From Halolactibacillus miurensis (GTDB taxonomy: Bacteria; Bacillota; Bacilli; Bacillales; Amphibacillaceae), in the NCBI RefSeq assembly GCF_900116255.1, contig NZ_FPAI01000006.1:1-64000 (forward strand): a stretch of DNA of 64,000 nucleotides, in the 5' to 3' direction. A program made the position numbers and the translations under genes. The first letter of the stretch is position 1. Every line of letters starts with the position of its first letter. Below the pieces are notes generated by a model. That model was not told the origin of the DNA and did not search any database. It saw only the letters and a program-made list of their open reading frames with translations. This document shows positions 37,546 to 46,617 of this stretch, in pieces.

Positions 37546-37643
37546 GTCTTTTCCCAACTTTTTCGTCTATAGTCTTTCTCTAAGAAAATCCTAACAGAAA
37601 ACGCGACTTTTTTCTACCCATTTCACAGACATTATAGACAACT

Positions 37644-39032
37644 TTACGCGGTTTCGAGTGATATTTTTAACAAATCGCGCATGAATTCGGGCATAAAATA
37701 CGTTTTTTTGCTGGCATGCGCGATATTTGGTGCCAAATGACCGAAAGTAAACATATCTGCGGTTGCTAACGTGTAGGTTTCATTAGGGTCAAGAAGCTTT
37801 TGATTGATGCTAATACTTCTAATGAGTGGTTCATGACAATCTACTTCTTTTAATTCAATTTCTAAACCATCATAAACTAACACTCCCATCACTTTCCCCC
37901 TAAAACCATAACCGACAACAGGATAATGAATATAACGATCCGTTAACCCTTCCCGAATGACTTCTTGAAGTTCACGACCAGTCATTTCAACAACCGCTGG
38001 ATTAATCGGATGTGGACAAATACGGTGGAGATCGTGTAGCGTAACGTCCCCTTTCGGTAACGACTCGAGAATAATTCCCGCATTTAACATCGCAATATCT
38101 GCCCCGGTCCATGATTTTAAAGTCTCTGTCAGTGATTGAATGATTGGCGTTTCTTTAAACCAATCCACTTCTAACGGTGCTGGTAATGTACACACGACAT
38201 CACTCATAGTACGACTCGCTTGCTCCCCTAATGTATCAAGTAGCGTTTCTGTCGCTGGATCTGCCTTTAATGTGTCGATAGATAGTGCATATGCCGTCTT
38301 TTCTATGACAGCTCGCTTGTCAGTGTCATACGTGAGGCTGGCTTGTCCGACATAATGACCAAATTTACCGACAGCACTTAAGATACTGTTATTGATGTGT
38401 TTACCCTCTTTAAATAAATGATGGGTATGGCCGCCAATAATGAGATCGACTTCATCAAAGTATTTTGCGATCAATTCATCTTGGTCCACGCATAAATGAG
38501 ACAAGACGATAATGCTGTCAACCTGGGGTGTTAGTTCTGTCAGTGTAAGTTTTAACTGTTTTAAAGGATCTAGCGCATCCCAACCCATTGGGTGATAAAA
38601 ATGATTAAATGGGGCTGTTAAACCGACGATGCCTACTTTAAAATTTGGTGTAACGTCTTTAATCACGTAGCGCTTTAACCAAGCAGGATTATCGCCATCT
38701 TGGCTCACAACGTTCGCACACACAACGGAAAAGTTAGCGTCGTCATACAGATGATAAAACTCATCACGATCAAGGGTAATGCCTTCATTGTTACCAAAGG
38801 TCACGACATCATATTTGGCTTCATTTAATAATGTGACATTACTCAGTCCTTTAGATGCTTCTGAAATTGGCTGCACCCGGTCTAAATGGTCGCCATTATC
38901 GAGAATTAAGTAGGGTTCTTGTTTTCTTTTATGTTGGTGTATTTTCTCTTTTAAGAAGTGGACAATTTTAGGCCAGTTTTCAAAATGACTATGTAAGTCA
39001 CTCGTATAATATATATGTAATGTTTCCTTCAT
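37644..39032 (-). CDS. yunD: YunD-family 5'-nucleotidase/cyclic phosphodiesterase-like metallophosphoesterase
   Basis: A 462-residue calcineurin-like phosphoesterase fused to a 5'-nucleotidase C-terminal domain. The metal motifs are YYTSDLHSHF (8-17), LDNGDHLDRV near 45, FGNNEG near 80, SHLCVD and GGHTHH near 190. There is no signal peptide, so it is cytoplasmic, unlike most 5'-nucleotidases. The start ATG at 39032 follows GAGGGATGG. YunB and YunD are near neighbours in B. subtilis as well. Confidence 0.9.
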   Translation of the reverse strand: MKETLHIYYTSDLHSHFENWPKIVHFLKEKIHQHKRKQEPYLILDNGDHLDRVQPISEASKGLSNVTLLNEAKYDVVTFGNNEGITLDRDEFYHLYDDANFSVVCANVVSQDGDNPAWLKRYVIKDVTPNFKVGIVGLTAPFNHFYHPMGWDALDPLKQLKLTLTELTPQVDSIIVLSHLCVDQDELIAKYFDEVDLIIGGHTHHLFKEGKHINNSILSAVGKFGHYVGQASLTYDTDKRAVIEKTAYALSIDTLKADPATETLLDTLGEQASRTMSDVVCTLPAPLEVDWFKETPIIQSLTETLKSWTGADIAMLNAGIILESLPKGDVTLHDLHRICPHPINPAVVEMTGRELQEVIREGLTDRYIHYPVVGYGFRGKVMGVLVYDGLEIELKEVDCHEPLIRSISINQKLLDPNETYTLATADMFTFGHLAPNIAHASKKTYFMPEFMRDLLKISLETA

Positions 39033-39123
39033 GTTTAAACCATCCCTCACATTCGGTACTTCTATCTTTTGTCGAGTCGTTACTCACGTCATTTATATTT
39101 TTATGCATCTCTATTCATAGTAT

Positions 39124-39165
39124 ACAAAAAAACCTATCTCGTCCAATAGTTGAGATAGGGTTTCT
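39124..39165 (-). terminator. Terminator of the nadBCA operon
   Basis: AACCCTATCTCA / TGAGATAGG-type hairpin with a T-run on the minus strand directly after nadA. Confidence 0.8.
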
Positions 39166-39169
39166 CTAG

Positions 39170-40258
39170 TTAAATATTAAACATCCGAGTAATCGCTGCT
39201 TTGGCATCTTGTCTTTTGGCATCGTCTACTTTGATCACATTTATTGGATCATTTTTTATCAGTTGTTCGAGTGCCCACGCTAAATGTGGTAAATCAATCC
39301 GATTCATCGTCACACAAGCACACATGTGCGGATTTAGTGAACGAATATCTTTATCTGGATGATGCGCCTTTAAACGATTGACTAAATTCATCTCGGTACC
39401 AACCGCAAACTTACTACCTGACGGGCTCTGTTCAATCGTCTCGATGATGTATTTTGTTGAACCAGCATAATCAGAGGCTTGAACAACGTCGTAATGACAT
39501 TCCGGATGAACAATGACCTGAACGTCTGGCTCATCTTTTCGTAAAGTATTCATTTGTTCAACAGTAAAGTGTTGGTGCACAGAACAGTGACCTTGCCATA
39601 AAATTAATTGAATCTGTTCGTCTGCACTCGTTTGATTTAACGTTTCTTTAATCGGATCCCACACCGCCATCTGGTCTAACGCCATACCTAAGTCAACGGC
39701 CGTATTTCTGCCTAAATGCTGATCAGGTAAAAATAAGATTCTTTTGCCTTGTCCTAGTGCCCATGTCATTACTTTTTTTGCATTTGAAGATGTGACCGTT
39801 GCCCCGCCGTGCTTACCGACAAAGGCCTTGATCGCCGCTGAGGAATTCACATAGGTGACCGGCAACAGTTCCTCGCCAAACCGCTCGGTTAAAATGTCCC
39901 AACACATTTCTGTTTGACGTTCTGTCGCCATATCAGCCATTGAACATCCAGCGCGCATATCCGGTAAGATAACGCGTTGATGGGGACGAGCCAATAAATC
40001 AGCTGTCTCTGCCATAAAGTGCACACCACAAAAGACAATATATTTGGCGGTTTTTTCTTTTGAATAAAGCGCCAATTGTAAGGAATCACCGGTCGCATCA
40101 GCGAACTGAATCACCTCATCACGTTGATAATGGTGACCGGGGATAAATAAGTCTTCACCTAGCTCTTTTTTTATTTCGATAATCTGTCGTTTAAGTTCCG
40201 CTTCTGTTGCCTGTAAAAACCGTTCAGGTATCGTTGTTTGTTTAAATAAATTTAACAC
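39170..40258 (-). CDS. nadA: Quinolinate synthase
   Basis: Condenses iminoaspartate with dihydroxyacetone phosphate to quinolinate; a [4Fe-4S] enzyme. The 362-residue protein has HHYQRDEVIQFADATGDS (42-59) and cluster cysteines in MRAGCSMADM (about 106) and NPHMCACVTMN (about 308). An additional Cys lies in HPECHYDV. It is last in nadB-nadC-nadA and abuts nadC without a gap. Its cluster is probably supplied with help from the divergent nifS gene. Confidence 0.97.
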   Translation of the reverse strand: MLNLFKQTTIPERFLQATEAELKRQIIEIKKELGEDLFIPGHHYQRDEVIQFADATGDSLQLALYSKEKTAKYIVFCGVHFMAETADLLARPHQRVILPDMRAGCSMADMATERQTEMCWDILTERFGEELLPVTYVNSSAAIKAFVGKHGGATVTSSNAKKVMTWALGQGKRILFLPDQHLGRNTAVDLGMALDQMAVWDPIKETLNQTSADEQIQLILWQGHCSVHQHFTVEQMNTLRKDEPDVQVIVHPECHYDVVQASDYAGSTKYIIETIEQSPSGSKFAVGTEMNLVNRLKAHHPDKDIRSLNPHMCACVTMNRIDLPHLAWALEQLIKNDPINVIKVDDAKRQDAKAAITRMFNI

Positions 40259-41095
40259 TTAGCTTTCCCCCTTGATGAGTAAACTGATATCTAATGCCTC
40301 AGTGGAGTGGGTTAACGCCCCCATTGAAATAAAATCAACCCCACAGTCTCGGTATGTAGCGATATTATCTAATGTAATATTACCCGACGCTTCTGTCACA
40401 ATCGTCGATGGGACATCCTTAATCCAAGTTGAAATGACGTCTGGCGAGAGATTATCAAACATTATTACATCAACACCTACCTCAATCGCTTCTCGTAACT
40501 GTTCCCGTGTTTCAATTTCGACTTCAATTTTAGTTAAGTGGGAGATCACCTGACGACTACGTTTAACCGCTTCTGTGATTGAATCAAAACAAGCTAAATG
40601 ATTCTCTTTCAACATGACCGCATCATACAGGGCATAACGGTGATTATAGCCACCACCACACGTGACCGCATACTTTTCTAACATTCTTAACCCTGGCGTT
40701 GTTTTTCGCGTATCGACAAGCTTGACAGGCGCATCACCTAATTTTGATACGGCCTTCGCTGTCATCGTGGCAATCCCACTCAGATGTTGAATCAAATTTA
40801 AAATCACTCGTTCTGTTTTTAACAAGAGCCGATAAGAAGCAACGACGCTACAAATCACCTCTCCCGTTTGACATCGATCACCATCTTTTTTGTACCAAGT
40901 GATTTGAACAGGCTCATGAAATAATTGATAACTTGTTTCTATCACTTCAAGCCCGCAAAAGATACCTGAAGCTTTGACGAAGAACGTCGCGTAACCTCGC
41001 TTATCTTCGGGAATCATGCGACTTGAAACATCATCATGACCGATATCTTCATTAAAAAACTGTTTTAACTGATCTTCTAGTAATAAAGGATTCAC
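40259..41095 (-). CDS. nadC: Nicotinate-nucleotide pyrophosphorylase (quinolinate phosphoribosyltransferase)
   Basis: Makes nicotinate mononucleotide from quinolinate and PRPP. The 278-residue protein has DTRKTTPGLRMLEKYAV (128-144) and GGGYNHRYALYDAVMLKENH, both hallmark phosphate- and quinolinate-binding segments, then VEIETREQLREA. Its ATG overlaps the nadB stop by four bases. Confidence 0.97.
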   Translation of the reverse strand: MNPLLLEDQLKQFFNEDIGHDDVSSRMIPEDKRGYATFFVKASGIFCGLEVIETSYQLFHEPVQITWYKKDGDRCQTGEVICSVVASYRLLLKTERVILNLIQHLSGIATMTAKAVSKLGDAPVKLVDTRKTTPGLRMLEKYAVTCGGGYNHRYALYDAVMLKENHLACFDSITEAVKRSRQVISHLTKIEVEIETREQLREAIEVGVDVIMFDNLSPDVISTWIKDVPSTIVTEASGNITLDNIATYRDCGVDFISMGALTHSTEALDISLLIKGES

Positions 41096-42576
41096 TGTCT
41101 CACCGCCTGTTTCTCTTTGTTTGTAAGTTTATGAGCACCGATGGATTCTTTACGATTTAACGCTGCCTGTAAGACAAGTTGACTGACGAGCAACATATTT
41201 TCTGATGTGTAACGCTCCAATGTTTTAGTTGGGTGATCGATTGCGCCACGTGTGGTTATCGGTAACGCACGAAGTTCTTTTTCAAACTGCTTTAAAGCTG
41301 TTTGGCTTCTTACGACACCTAAATAGGTTTCGTTCGCTTGTTTTAGTGCCTCGATTGACATATCTAGCGGTTGAACCTTCATTGGTAGGTCCTCAGGCAC
41401 ATATGTACCTGGTGACATCGGTGGTTTATTTCTTAATACATCCGCTAAGTCCTTCCCAAAGACAAGCGCTTCTAGTAGTGAATTACTTGCCAAACGATTG
41501 GCCCCGTGTACACCAGTGGCGGCAACTTCACCAATCGCGTATAAATGAGGAACAGTTGTTTCATGTTGTTCATTAACCGCCAGTCCTCCCATCGTAAAAT
41601 GGGCTCCTGGTTGAACTGGAATCAAGCCTTGCTTTATATCGATGCTATTTTCATGCAGTAAGTCGGTGATTTGCGGAAAGCGCCGCTGAAAGCCTTTAAC
41701 CGACCGAATATCTAAATACGTTGCTTCGCCTTGTTGGTTTCGGGTGTATAGCACTTGACTTACCACATCACGCGGCGCTAAATCTTTTAACGGATGATCA
41801 GCCATGATGTATTCACCTCGGCCGTTCACTAACCTCGCCCCTTCCCCGCGAACCGCTTCTGAGATTAAAAATCGTTGCTGGTGTCCAATCGCCAAGGTCG
41901 GATGAAACTGAATAAACTCCAAATCTTTAACGGCGGCACCCGCTCGGTAGCCAATCGCAATCCCGTCACCTGTCATGAGTGGATCATTCGAATGGTGTTG
42001 AAAAATCCCGGCATACCCTCCGGTCGCAAGGACCACCGCATCAGCAAAGTAGTCCTGCCGTTCTAAGGAATGATTCACTGTTCTAACCCCGACACAACGC
42101 CCCTCTTGCTTTAATAGATCCACCGCTGTTGTTTGTTCAATGATTGTCACTTTATCTTGTAATAATTGATGATAGTGACAAGTAAGCCGTTTACCTGTTT
42201 GGTCACCACCCGCATGCAAAATGCGTCGATGTTGATGCGCCCCTTCTTTTCCTAAGATAAATTGGCCAACGACTTGATCAAATATAAATCCCGATTGGAT
42301 TAAAGACTGCATCACATTCGGCGCATTTTTTATGAGTTTTTCTACTTGTGCAACATCATTTAAAAAACTCCCAGCCATCAATGTGTCATGTATATGGCTA
42401 TCTAAATGATCGTGTTGACCCATTACACAAGCAATCCCACCTTGTGCTTTGACCGTGTTACCTGTTTGTTTATCGCCTTTTGACAGCATAATGACATCAT
42501 AGTCATTTAATAAATTGTACGCGAGTTGACAGGCACTTAGGCCCGTCCCAATGATGATGAGTTGTTTACGTTTCAT
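41092..42576 (-). CDS. nadB: L-aspartate oxidase
   Basis: A flavoprotein that oxidises aspartate to iminoaspartate, the first step of de novo NAD synthesis. The 494-residue protein has the FAD motif IIGTGLSACQLAY (7-19), GNTVKAQGGIACVM, the active-site region EFIQFHPT near 216, EAVRGEGARLVN, and LYAIGEVAATGVHGANRLASN near 340. Start is the ATG at 42576 after AGAAGGGTG, not the GTG two codons earlier. First gene of the nad operon. Confidence 0.97.
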   Translation of the reverse strand: MKRKQLIIIGTGLSACQLAYNLLNDYDVIMLSKGDKQTGNTVKAQGGIACVMGQHDHLDSHIHDTLMAGSFLNDVAQVEKLIKNAPNVMQSLIQSGFIFDQVVGQFILGKEGAHQHRRILHAGGDQTGKRLTCHYHQLLQDKVTIIEQTTAVDLLKQEGRCVGVRTVNHSLERQDYFADAVVLATGGYAGIFQHHSNDPLMTGDGIAIGYRAGAAVKDLEFIQFHPTLAIGHQQRFLISEAVRGEGARLVNGRGEYIMADHPLKDLAPRDVVSQVLYTRNQQGEATYLDIRSVKGFQRRFPQITDLLHENSIDIKQGLIPVQPGAHFTMGGLAVNEQHETTVPHLYAIGEVAATGVHGANRLASNSLLEALVFGKDLADVLRNKPPMSPGTYVPEDLPMKVQPLDMSIEALKQANETYLGVVRSQTALKQFEKELRALPITTRGAIDHPTKTLERYTSENMLLVSQLVLQAALNRKESIGAHKLTNKEKQAVRQ

Positions 42577-42595
42577 AGTCACCCTTCTTTACAGT

Positions 42596-42618
42596 TGTCT
42601 TTACACCTATATTTACAT
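42596..42618. promoter_or_regulatory. NiaR-like operator candidate between nadB and nifS
   Basis: TGTCTTTACA-CCT-ATATTTACAT is a tandem repeat of a T(G/A)T-TTACA element. The NAD repressor NiaR (YrxA) controls the same divergent nad/nifS region in Bacillus and binds TGTCT..ACA-type repeats. Match judged by eye; the niaR gene itself is not in this window. Confidence 0.4.
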
Positions 42619-42663
42619 ATAATAAAGGAAACCCAAACCTTTTTCAAGAAGAGAGTGAAACAA

Positions 42664-43773
42664 TTGATTTATCTAGATCATGCCGCAACGACTAAACCGT
42701 TACCAATCGCCCTAAAAACCTATCAAGACGTCGCAAAACAATATTTCGCTAATCCTGCAAGTCCCCATCATGTAGGCGAAGTGGCAGATGACTTAATCAG
42801 CCAAGCGAAGACAATCTTTACAGACTACTTTCATATACCACCAGATGGCATCATTTTCACTTCTGGGGGCACAGAAAGTAACCATCTGATTCTTGACCTC
42901 GTCCTCCACCAGTTCAATGGTGAACCGATTCATATAATAACAAGCACTGTCGAACATGCCTCCCTATATGACACGTGTCAGTTATTAGAACAACAAGGGC
43001 GTCTGTCCGTTACCTATATTACCCCAGCTAAAAACGGCCAGATCACAAAACAACAATTGATAGACGCGGTGCGACCAGACACCAAACTCGTCACCATTCA
43101 ACTCATTAATAGCGAAACAGGCATCAGTCAAGATAATGAGATGATAAGTGAATTTTGTAAAGACCATCAGCTATTATTTCACACGGATGCTGTCCAGGCT
43201 TTCGGGAAACAAAAACTTTCAACCACCTTTAACTACGTCGATGCCTTATCGCTTTCCGCCCATAAAATTCACGGTCTAAAAGGCATCGGCGCTTTACTAC
43301 TTAAACAGCCTAAAGAGTGGCGCGCACCTTTTCAATCAAAAACACAAGGCGGATTTAGACAAGGGACGATTGATGCCGGATTAATTGCGAGCTTTGCCGC
43401 CTGCGTAAATGACTACATCACACATGAAAGCAAAAGATTAAACCGATTGATGGAATTAAGACAGTATGTAGTCAACCAATTAAAACACGAACAATTACCC
43501 ATCAGCGTGATCGGTGAAGCCCATGTCACTTCTCCTATCATTGGTTGCTTGTCAACATCAAGCCATGGTGATTATATTCAACAAGCTTTAAATCGCAAAC
43601 AGATCTATGTCTCAACAAGAAGTGCTTGTCATTCAAAAACAACGGGAGAGATCCGGTCCTTAACACCGCTCTATCCTACTGAACAACATCAGCATTATTT
43701 CAGAATCAGTATCGGCTACTTTACAAGTAAATCAGAAATAGATGCCACCATTTCCGCACTAAAAACCACTTAA
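42664..43773 (+). CDS. nifS: NifS-type cysteine desulfurase for NAD synthesis
   Basis: A 369-residue PLP cysteine desulfurase. It starts LIYLDHAATTKPL; GGTESNH is the cofactor loop, LSLSAHKIHGLKGIG carries the PLP lysine near residue 197, and STRSACHSK the sulfur-accepting cysteine near 318. In B. subtilis the adjacent NifS matures the NadA cluster. It is divergent from nadB. The start is most likely TTG at 42664 after GAGAGTGA; GTG at 42655 is possible. The 34 residues read further upstream lie in the promoter. Confidence 0.9.
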   Translation: MIYLDHAATTKPLPIALKTYQDVAKQYFANPASPHHVGEVADDLISQAKTIFTDYFHIPPDGIIFTSGGTESNHLILDLVLHQFNGEPIHIITSTVEHASLYDTCQLLEQQGRLSVTYITPAKNGQITKQQLIDAVRPDTKLVTIQLINSETGISQDNEMISEFCKDHQLLFHTDAVQAFGKQKLSTTFNYVDALSLSAHKIHGLKGIGALLLKQPKEWRAPFQSKTQGGFRQGTIDAGLIASFAACVNDYITHESKRLNRLMELRQYVVNQLKHEQLPISVIGEAHVTSPIIGCLSTSSHGDYIQQALNRKQIYVSTRSACHSKTTGEIRSLTPLYPTEQHQHYFRISIGYFTSKSEIDATISALKTT

Positions 43774-43826
43774 AACACGAACGTTATAATATAGGTATTG
43801 TTAATTATTCGTTATTGATATAGAAT
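43772..43826 (+). promoter_or_regulatory. purC promoter with two PurBox-like sites
   Basis: AAAACACGAACGTT (43772-43785) and, inverted, AATTATTCGTTAT (43803-43815) resemble the PurR consensus AWWWCCGAACWWT. They face each other with a 17-base gap, as in B. subtilis purine operators. The second overlaps the promoter TTGTTA (43798-43803), 17 bases, TAGAAT (43821-43826). Confidence 0.5.
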
Positions 43827-43871
43827 AAGCATTATATTCATCACTATTATCTATATAAAGGAGCTAAATGC

Positions 43872-44558
43872 ATGAAATTAACGTATCAAGGAAAAACAAA
43901 AGACGTGTATCAACGTCAAGATGGAAATTACGTATTGAAGTTTAAAGACGATGTCACAGGTGTGGACGGTGTTTTCGATCCCGGCGCCAATACGGTTGGC
44001 CTTTCAATTGAAGGCGCTGGTAAAGCCGGATTAAAATTAACGACCTACTTTTTTGAACAGTTAAATAAGCAAGGTATTCCGACACACTTTATCGATAGTC
44101 ATATCGACGAACAAACGATGACCGTTAAGCCTGCGTCTGTTTTCGGTAAAGGTTTAGAAGTCATTTGTCGTTACCGTGCGGTCGGTAGCTTCTTACGTCG
44201 TTACGGATTATATGCAGAAGAAAATCAACCGCTTGATGCGTTTGTTGAAGTAACGTTAAAAGATGATGGACGAGAAGATCCACCGATCACCAAAGATGCT
44301 TTAGCCATGCTTGATATCCTAACAACAGAAGAGTATGAGACGTTAAAATCGTTGACGCAACAAATTGCGGGTGTCATTAAAGATGAGCTGGCGAAAAAAG
44401 ACATCGAACTATATGATATTAAATTTGAATTTGGCCGCGATCAAACAACCGGAGACATTCTCTTAATTGATGAAATTTCAGGCGGCAATATGCGCGCCTT
44501 TAAAGACGGCGAGTATATTGAGCCACTCACATTAGAAAAACTCTTCTTCCAATCATAA
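43872..44558 (+). CDS. purC: Phosphoribosylaminoimidazole-succinocarboxamide synthase
   Basis: The 228-residue SAICAR synthetase of purine synthesis. It has YQGKTKDVYQ (4-13), VKPASVFGKGLEVICRYRAVGS (near 78-99) with the LEVICRYRAVGS signature, and LIDEISGGNMRAF near 197. It stands alone here, away from any other pur gene, with its own promoter and PurR-like sites. In most Bacillota purC sits inside the large pur operon. Confidence 0.97.
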   Translation: MKLTYQGKTKDVYQRQDGNYVLKFKDDVTGVDGVFDPGANTVGLSIEGAGKAGLKLTTYFFEQLNKQGIPTHFIDSHIDEQTMTVKPASVFGKGLEVICRYRAVGSFLRRYGLYAEENQPLDAFVEVTLKDDGREDPPITKDALAMLDILTTEEYETLKSLTQQIAGVIKDELAKKDIELYDIKFEFGRDQTTGDILLIDEISGGNMRAFKDGEYIEPLTLEKLFFQS

Positions 44559-44607
44559 GCACTTTCTCAAACGGCACTTAAAGCACCATCATGACATTTA
44601 GGCTAGC

Positions 44608-44643
44608 ACAACCGATCCTGTATCGTTTGTGTTACCCTTTTCT
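44608..44643 (+). terminator. Probable terminator after purC
   Basis: AGCACAACCGAT / ATCGTTTGTGTT hairpin followed by ACCCTTTTCT; the tail is only partly T-rich. Confidence 0.55.
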
Positions 44644-44755
44644 ATTGCCCACTTTCTATTAAGCTAGATAGAAACATATCAACTGACGCCTGAGTGCGTG
44701 AATGCTATACTTAAGCTAGTTATCTATTAAAATTAAGGAGCAGATATACGTTTAT

Positions 44756-45379
44756 ATGACACAAGACAAAATAAAAACCGCACTTGATCGTTTAGTCGAT
44801 CATTACGGACACCAAGACTGGTGGGAAAGTGATCATTACCTGGCAGATGTGGTTAGTATGATTCTTATCCAACAAACAACCCAACTAAACATGGAGAAAG
44901 CTTTAGATAACTTAAAGCCTCACCTTTCACTTGATACATTATTAGCAATGGAACAAAGTGCATTAGAAGCGCTCATTCGCCCAGCTGGTTTCTATAAACA
45001 AAAAAGCAAATATATTAAAGCTATTACCCACTGGTTTCACCAACATCACACCACACTAGATAGATTCGAACAGTACCCTACGAATACGTTAAGACAAGAA
45101 CTTTTAACGATTCAAGGCGTTGGGGAAGAAACGGCTGACGTGTTGCTTTTATATATTTTTAATCGCCGGGTATTTGTGAGTGATCAGTATGCAAGACGAT
45201 TATTTTCACGGCTCGGCTTTGGTGATTTTAAAACTTATCAAGATATGCGACAACACTACCAACCATTAGTCGAGAATATTAACTTAAAACAATGTAAGGA
45301 GTGGCATGCGGCCATTGATGTACACGGGAAAGTCTTTAGACAAAATCCAACCATGGATGAATCATGGTTACTTGATTAA
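44756..45379 (+). CDS. HhH-GPD DNA glycosylase, endonuclease III-like, without the Fe-S cluster
   Basis: A 207-residue helix-hairpin-helix base-excision enzyme. The hairpin is LLTIQGVGEETADVLLLY (about 116-133) and the catalytic Asp sits in VFVSDQYARRLFSR (about 140). The lyase lysine of true Nth, expected in the hairpin, is replaced (GEETAD). Only one cysteine remains where Nth has its four-Cys [4Fe-4S] loop. It is therefore probably a monofunctional glycosylase of the MjaIII-like branch. Substrate unknown. Six bases separate it from the frame of the next gene. Confidence 0.82.
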   Translation: MTQDKIKTALDRLVDHYGHQDWWESDHYLADVVSMILIQQTTQLNMEKALDNLKPHLSLDTLLAMEQSALEALIRPAGFYKQKSKYIKAITHWFHQHHTTLDRFEQYPTNTLRQELLTIQGVGEETADVLLLYIFNRRVFVSDQYARRLFSRLGFGDFKTYQDMRQHYQPLVENINLKQCKEWHAAIDVHGKVFRQNPTMDESWLLD

Positions 45380-45393
45380 AAGGAGTGGGAGAG

Positions 45394-46218
45394 TTGCGGA
45401 GTGAACAAGCGATGTATGATTTAATCCTCTCTGTCGCAAAAGAAGATACACGGATTCGCGGTGTATTATTAAACGGATCACGGGCCGATGCCAGTAGAAA
45501 AAAAGATGAGCTACAGGACTATGATATTATTTATATCACTGAACACGTCACTGACTTCAACAACACCCTAGACTGGTTAGATGTCTTCGGTGAGCGGCTT
45601 ATCATGCAAACACCGAGCACAAACGACCCTAACCGTCTGGCTGTTTTTTTAATACATTTTACAGATTTCACACGGATAGATTTACGTTTAATCCATCCAG
45701 ATTTACTCCCAGATGCGATTGATGATGCTCATTCAGTTGTTTTGTTAGATAAAGACGAGCAATTTGATCACTTACATTTTCATCATGATAAACGTTACTT
45801 AACGAAGCGATTATCAGAAACAGCACTGAATCATTATGTTAATGAATTTTACTGGGTCAGTACGTATGCTGTAAAAGGGATTGTACGAGAGGATTTCTTT
45901 TATACTCAGGCAATATATGCGCAGCCTCTTCTTGAGAGCTATATAACACTGTTAAAACAAGTCGTATTGATACAAGAAAAAAAACAAGCACTGGCTTTTG
46001 GAAAAGCGAATCAGTTCTTAAGCGATTATTTAGCACACCCTGAAAGACTACAGGCTTATTTTAACATGTCAACTTTGGCTCATATGAAGCAGTCCTTACT
46101 TTCAATGATTGATGACGTTCATCACTTCCAGTTGACGTTAAGTAGCGCAAATAATCAACCAGTAGACCACACGGAATATCAAGGAGTGTTAACTTATTAT
46201 CAGCATTTTTTAACATAA
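45394..46218 (+). CDS. ANT(6)/AadK-like aminoglycoside 6-adenylyltransferase
   Basis: A 274-residue nucleotidyltransferase. LLNGSRADAS (26-35) followed by QDYDIIYI (41-48) is the metal-binding core of ANT(6)/AadK enzymes, which add AMP to streptomycin. MQTPS and a DRIDLRL-like TRIDLRLIH follow. The start is TTG at 45394, eight bases after AAGGAG, giving the expected MRSEQAMYDLI opening; the GTG nine bases earlier overlaps that site. Chromosomal copies like B. subtilis aadK give weak resistance. The true substrate here is not proven. Confidence 0.82.
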   Translation: MRSEQAMYDLILSVAKEDTRIRGVLLNGSRADASRKKDELQDYDIIYITEHVTDFNNTLDWLDVFGERLIMQTPSTNDPNRLAVFLIHFTDFTRIDLRLIHPDLLPDAIDDAHSVVLLDKDEQFDHLHFHHDKRYLTKRLSETALNHYVNEFYWVSTYAVKGIVREDFFYTQAIYAQPLLESYITLLKQVVLIQEKKQALAFGKANQFLSDYLAHPERLQAYFNMSTLAHMKQSLLSMIDDVHHFQLTLSSANNQPVDHTEYQGVLTYYQHFLT

Positions 46219-46239
46219 ACACCACCCCATGTTCACATA

Positions 46240-46283
46240 AAAACCCTCTCACTGATTGCACATCAATCAGTGAGAGGGTTTTG
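46240..46283. terminator. Former sufB-operon terminator, now beyond the island
   Basis: AAAACCCTCTCACTGATTG / CAATCAGTGAGAGGGTTTT long hairpin, usable in both directions. It ends the ANT(6) gene. It also lies 17 bases beyond the duplicated sufB stop codon, indicating it was the original suf terminator before the insertion. Confidence 0.88.
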
Positions 46284-46299
46284 ACTATCGTTAAAAGGC

Positions 46300-46329
46300 T
46301 TAACCAATACTTCCTTCCGTTTCGAAGGA
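46300..46329. repeat. att-like direct repeat, distal copy (duplicated sufB 3' end)
   Basis: Begins TTAACCAATACTTCCTTCC and ends TTTCGAAGGA. Read on the minus strand it codes for SFETEGSIG and a stop, the SufB tail with one change (Thr for Met). It differs from the copy at 49072-49101 at one base (46319). Confidence 0.88.
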
Positions 46330-46617
46330 TTCTAATTTGATAGAAGAAACTAAACACAAGCAATAACAAATAAACACGTCTAACCCTTGGCCTAACTAGG
46401 TTTTAGCCGTTATTTAAACACAATGAGTAACTTCAACTAAAAAACAAAGGGATCAAATAATCCATCACCCAGATTTTTGGATGAGAATTTATTTGATACT
46501 TACATTATCGGTCTCTACGATTGTCTTTCTCTTTAACCAGGAAGTTCCAGACACCATGTATCAAAAAGACTTAAATTGAGCAGTCGCCCCTACTGAAAAA
46601 AAAGGGGTGACTGCTTT
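46330..46617 (+). other. Island segment with a remnant hydrophobic frame and a terminator
   Basis: No intact gene larger than 32 codons. An open plus-strand frame at 46481-46579 encodes MRIYLILTLSVSTIVFLF followed by a polar tail (32 residues). No good ribosome binding site is seen. A plus-strand hairpin terminator follows at once (46580-46617: AGCAGTCGCCCC / GGGGTGACTGCT plus T-run). This suggests the last piece of a larger lost plus-strand gene, or a small membrane peptide. Confidence 0.4.
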
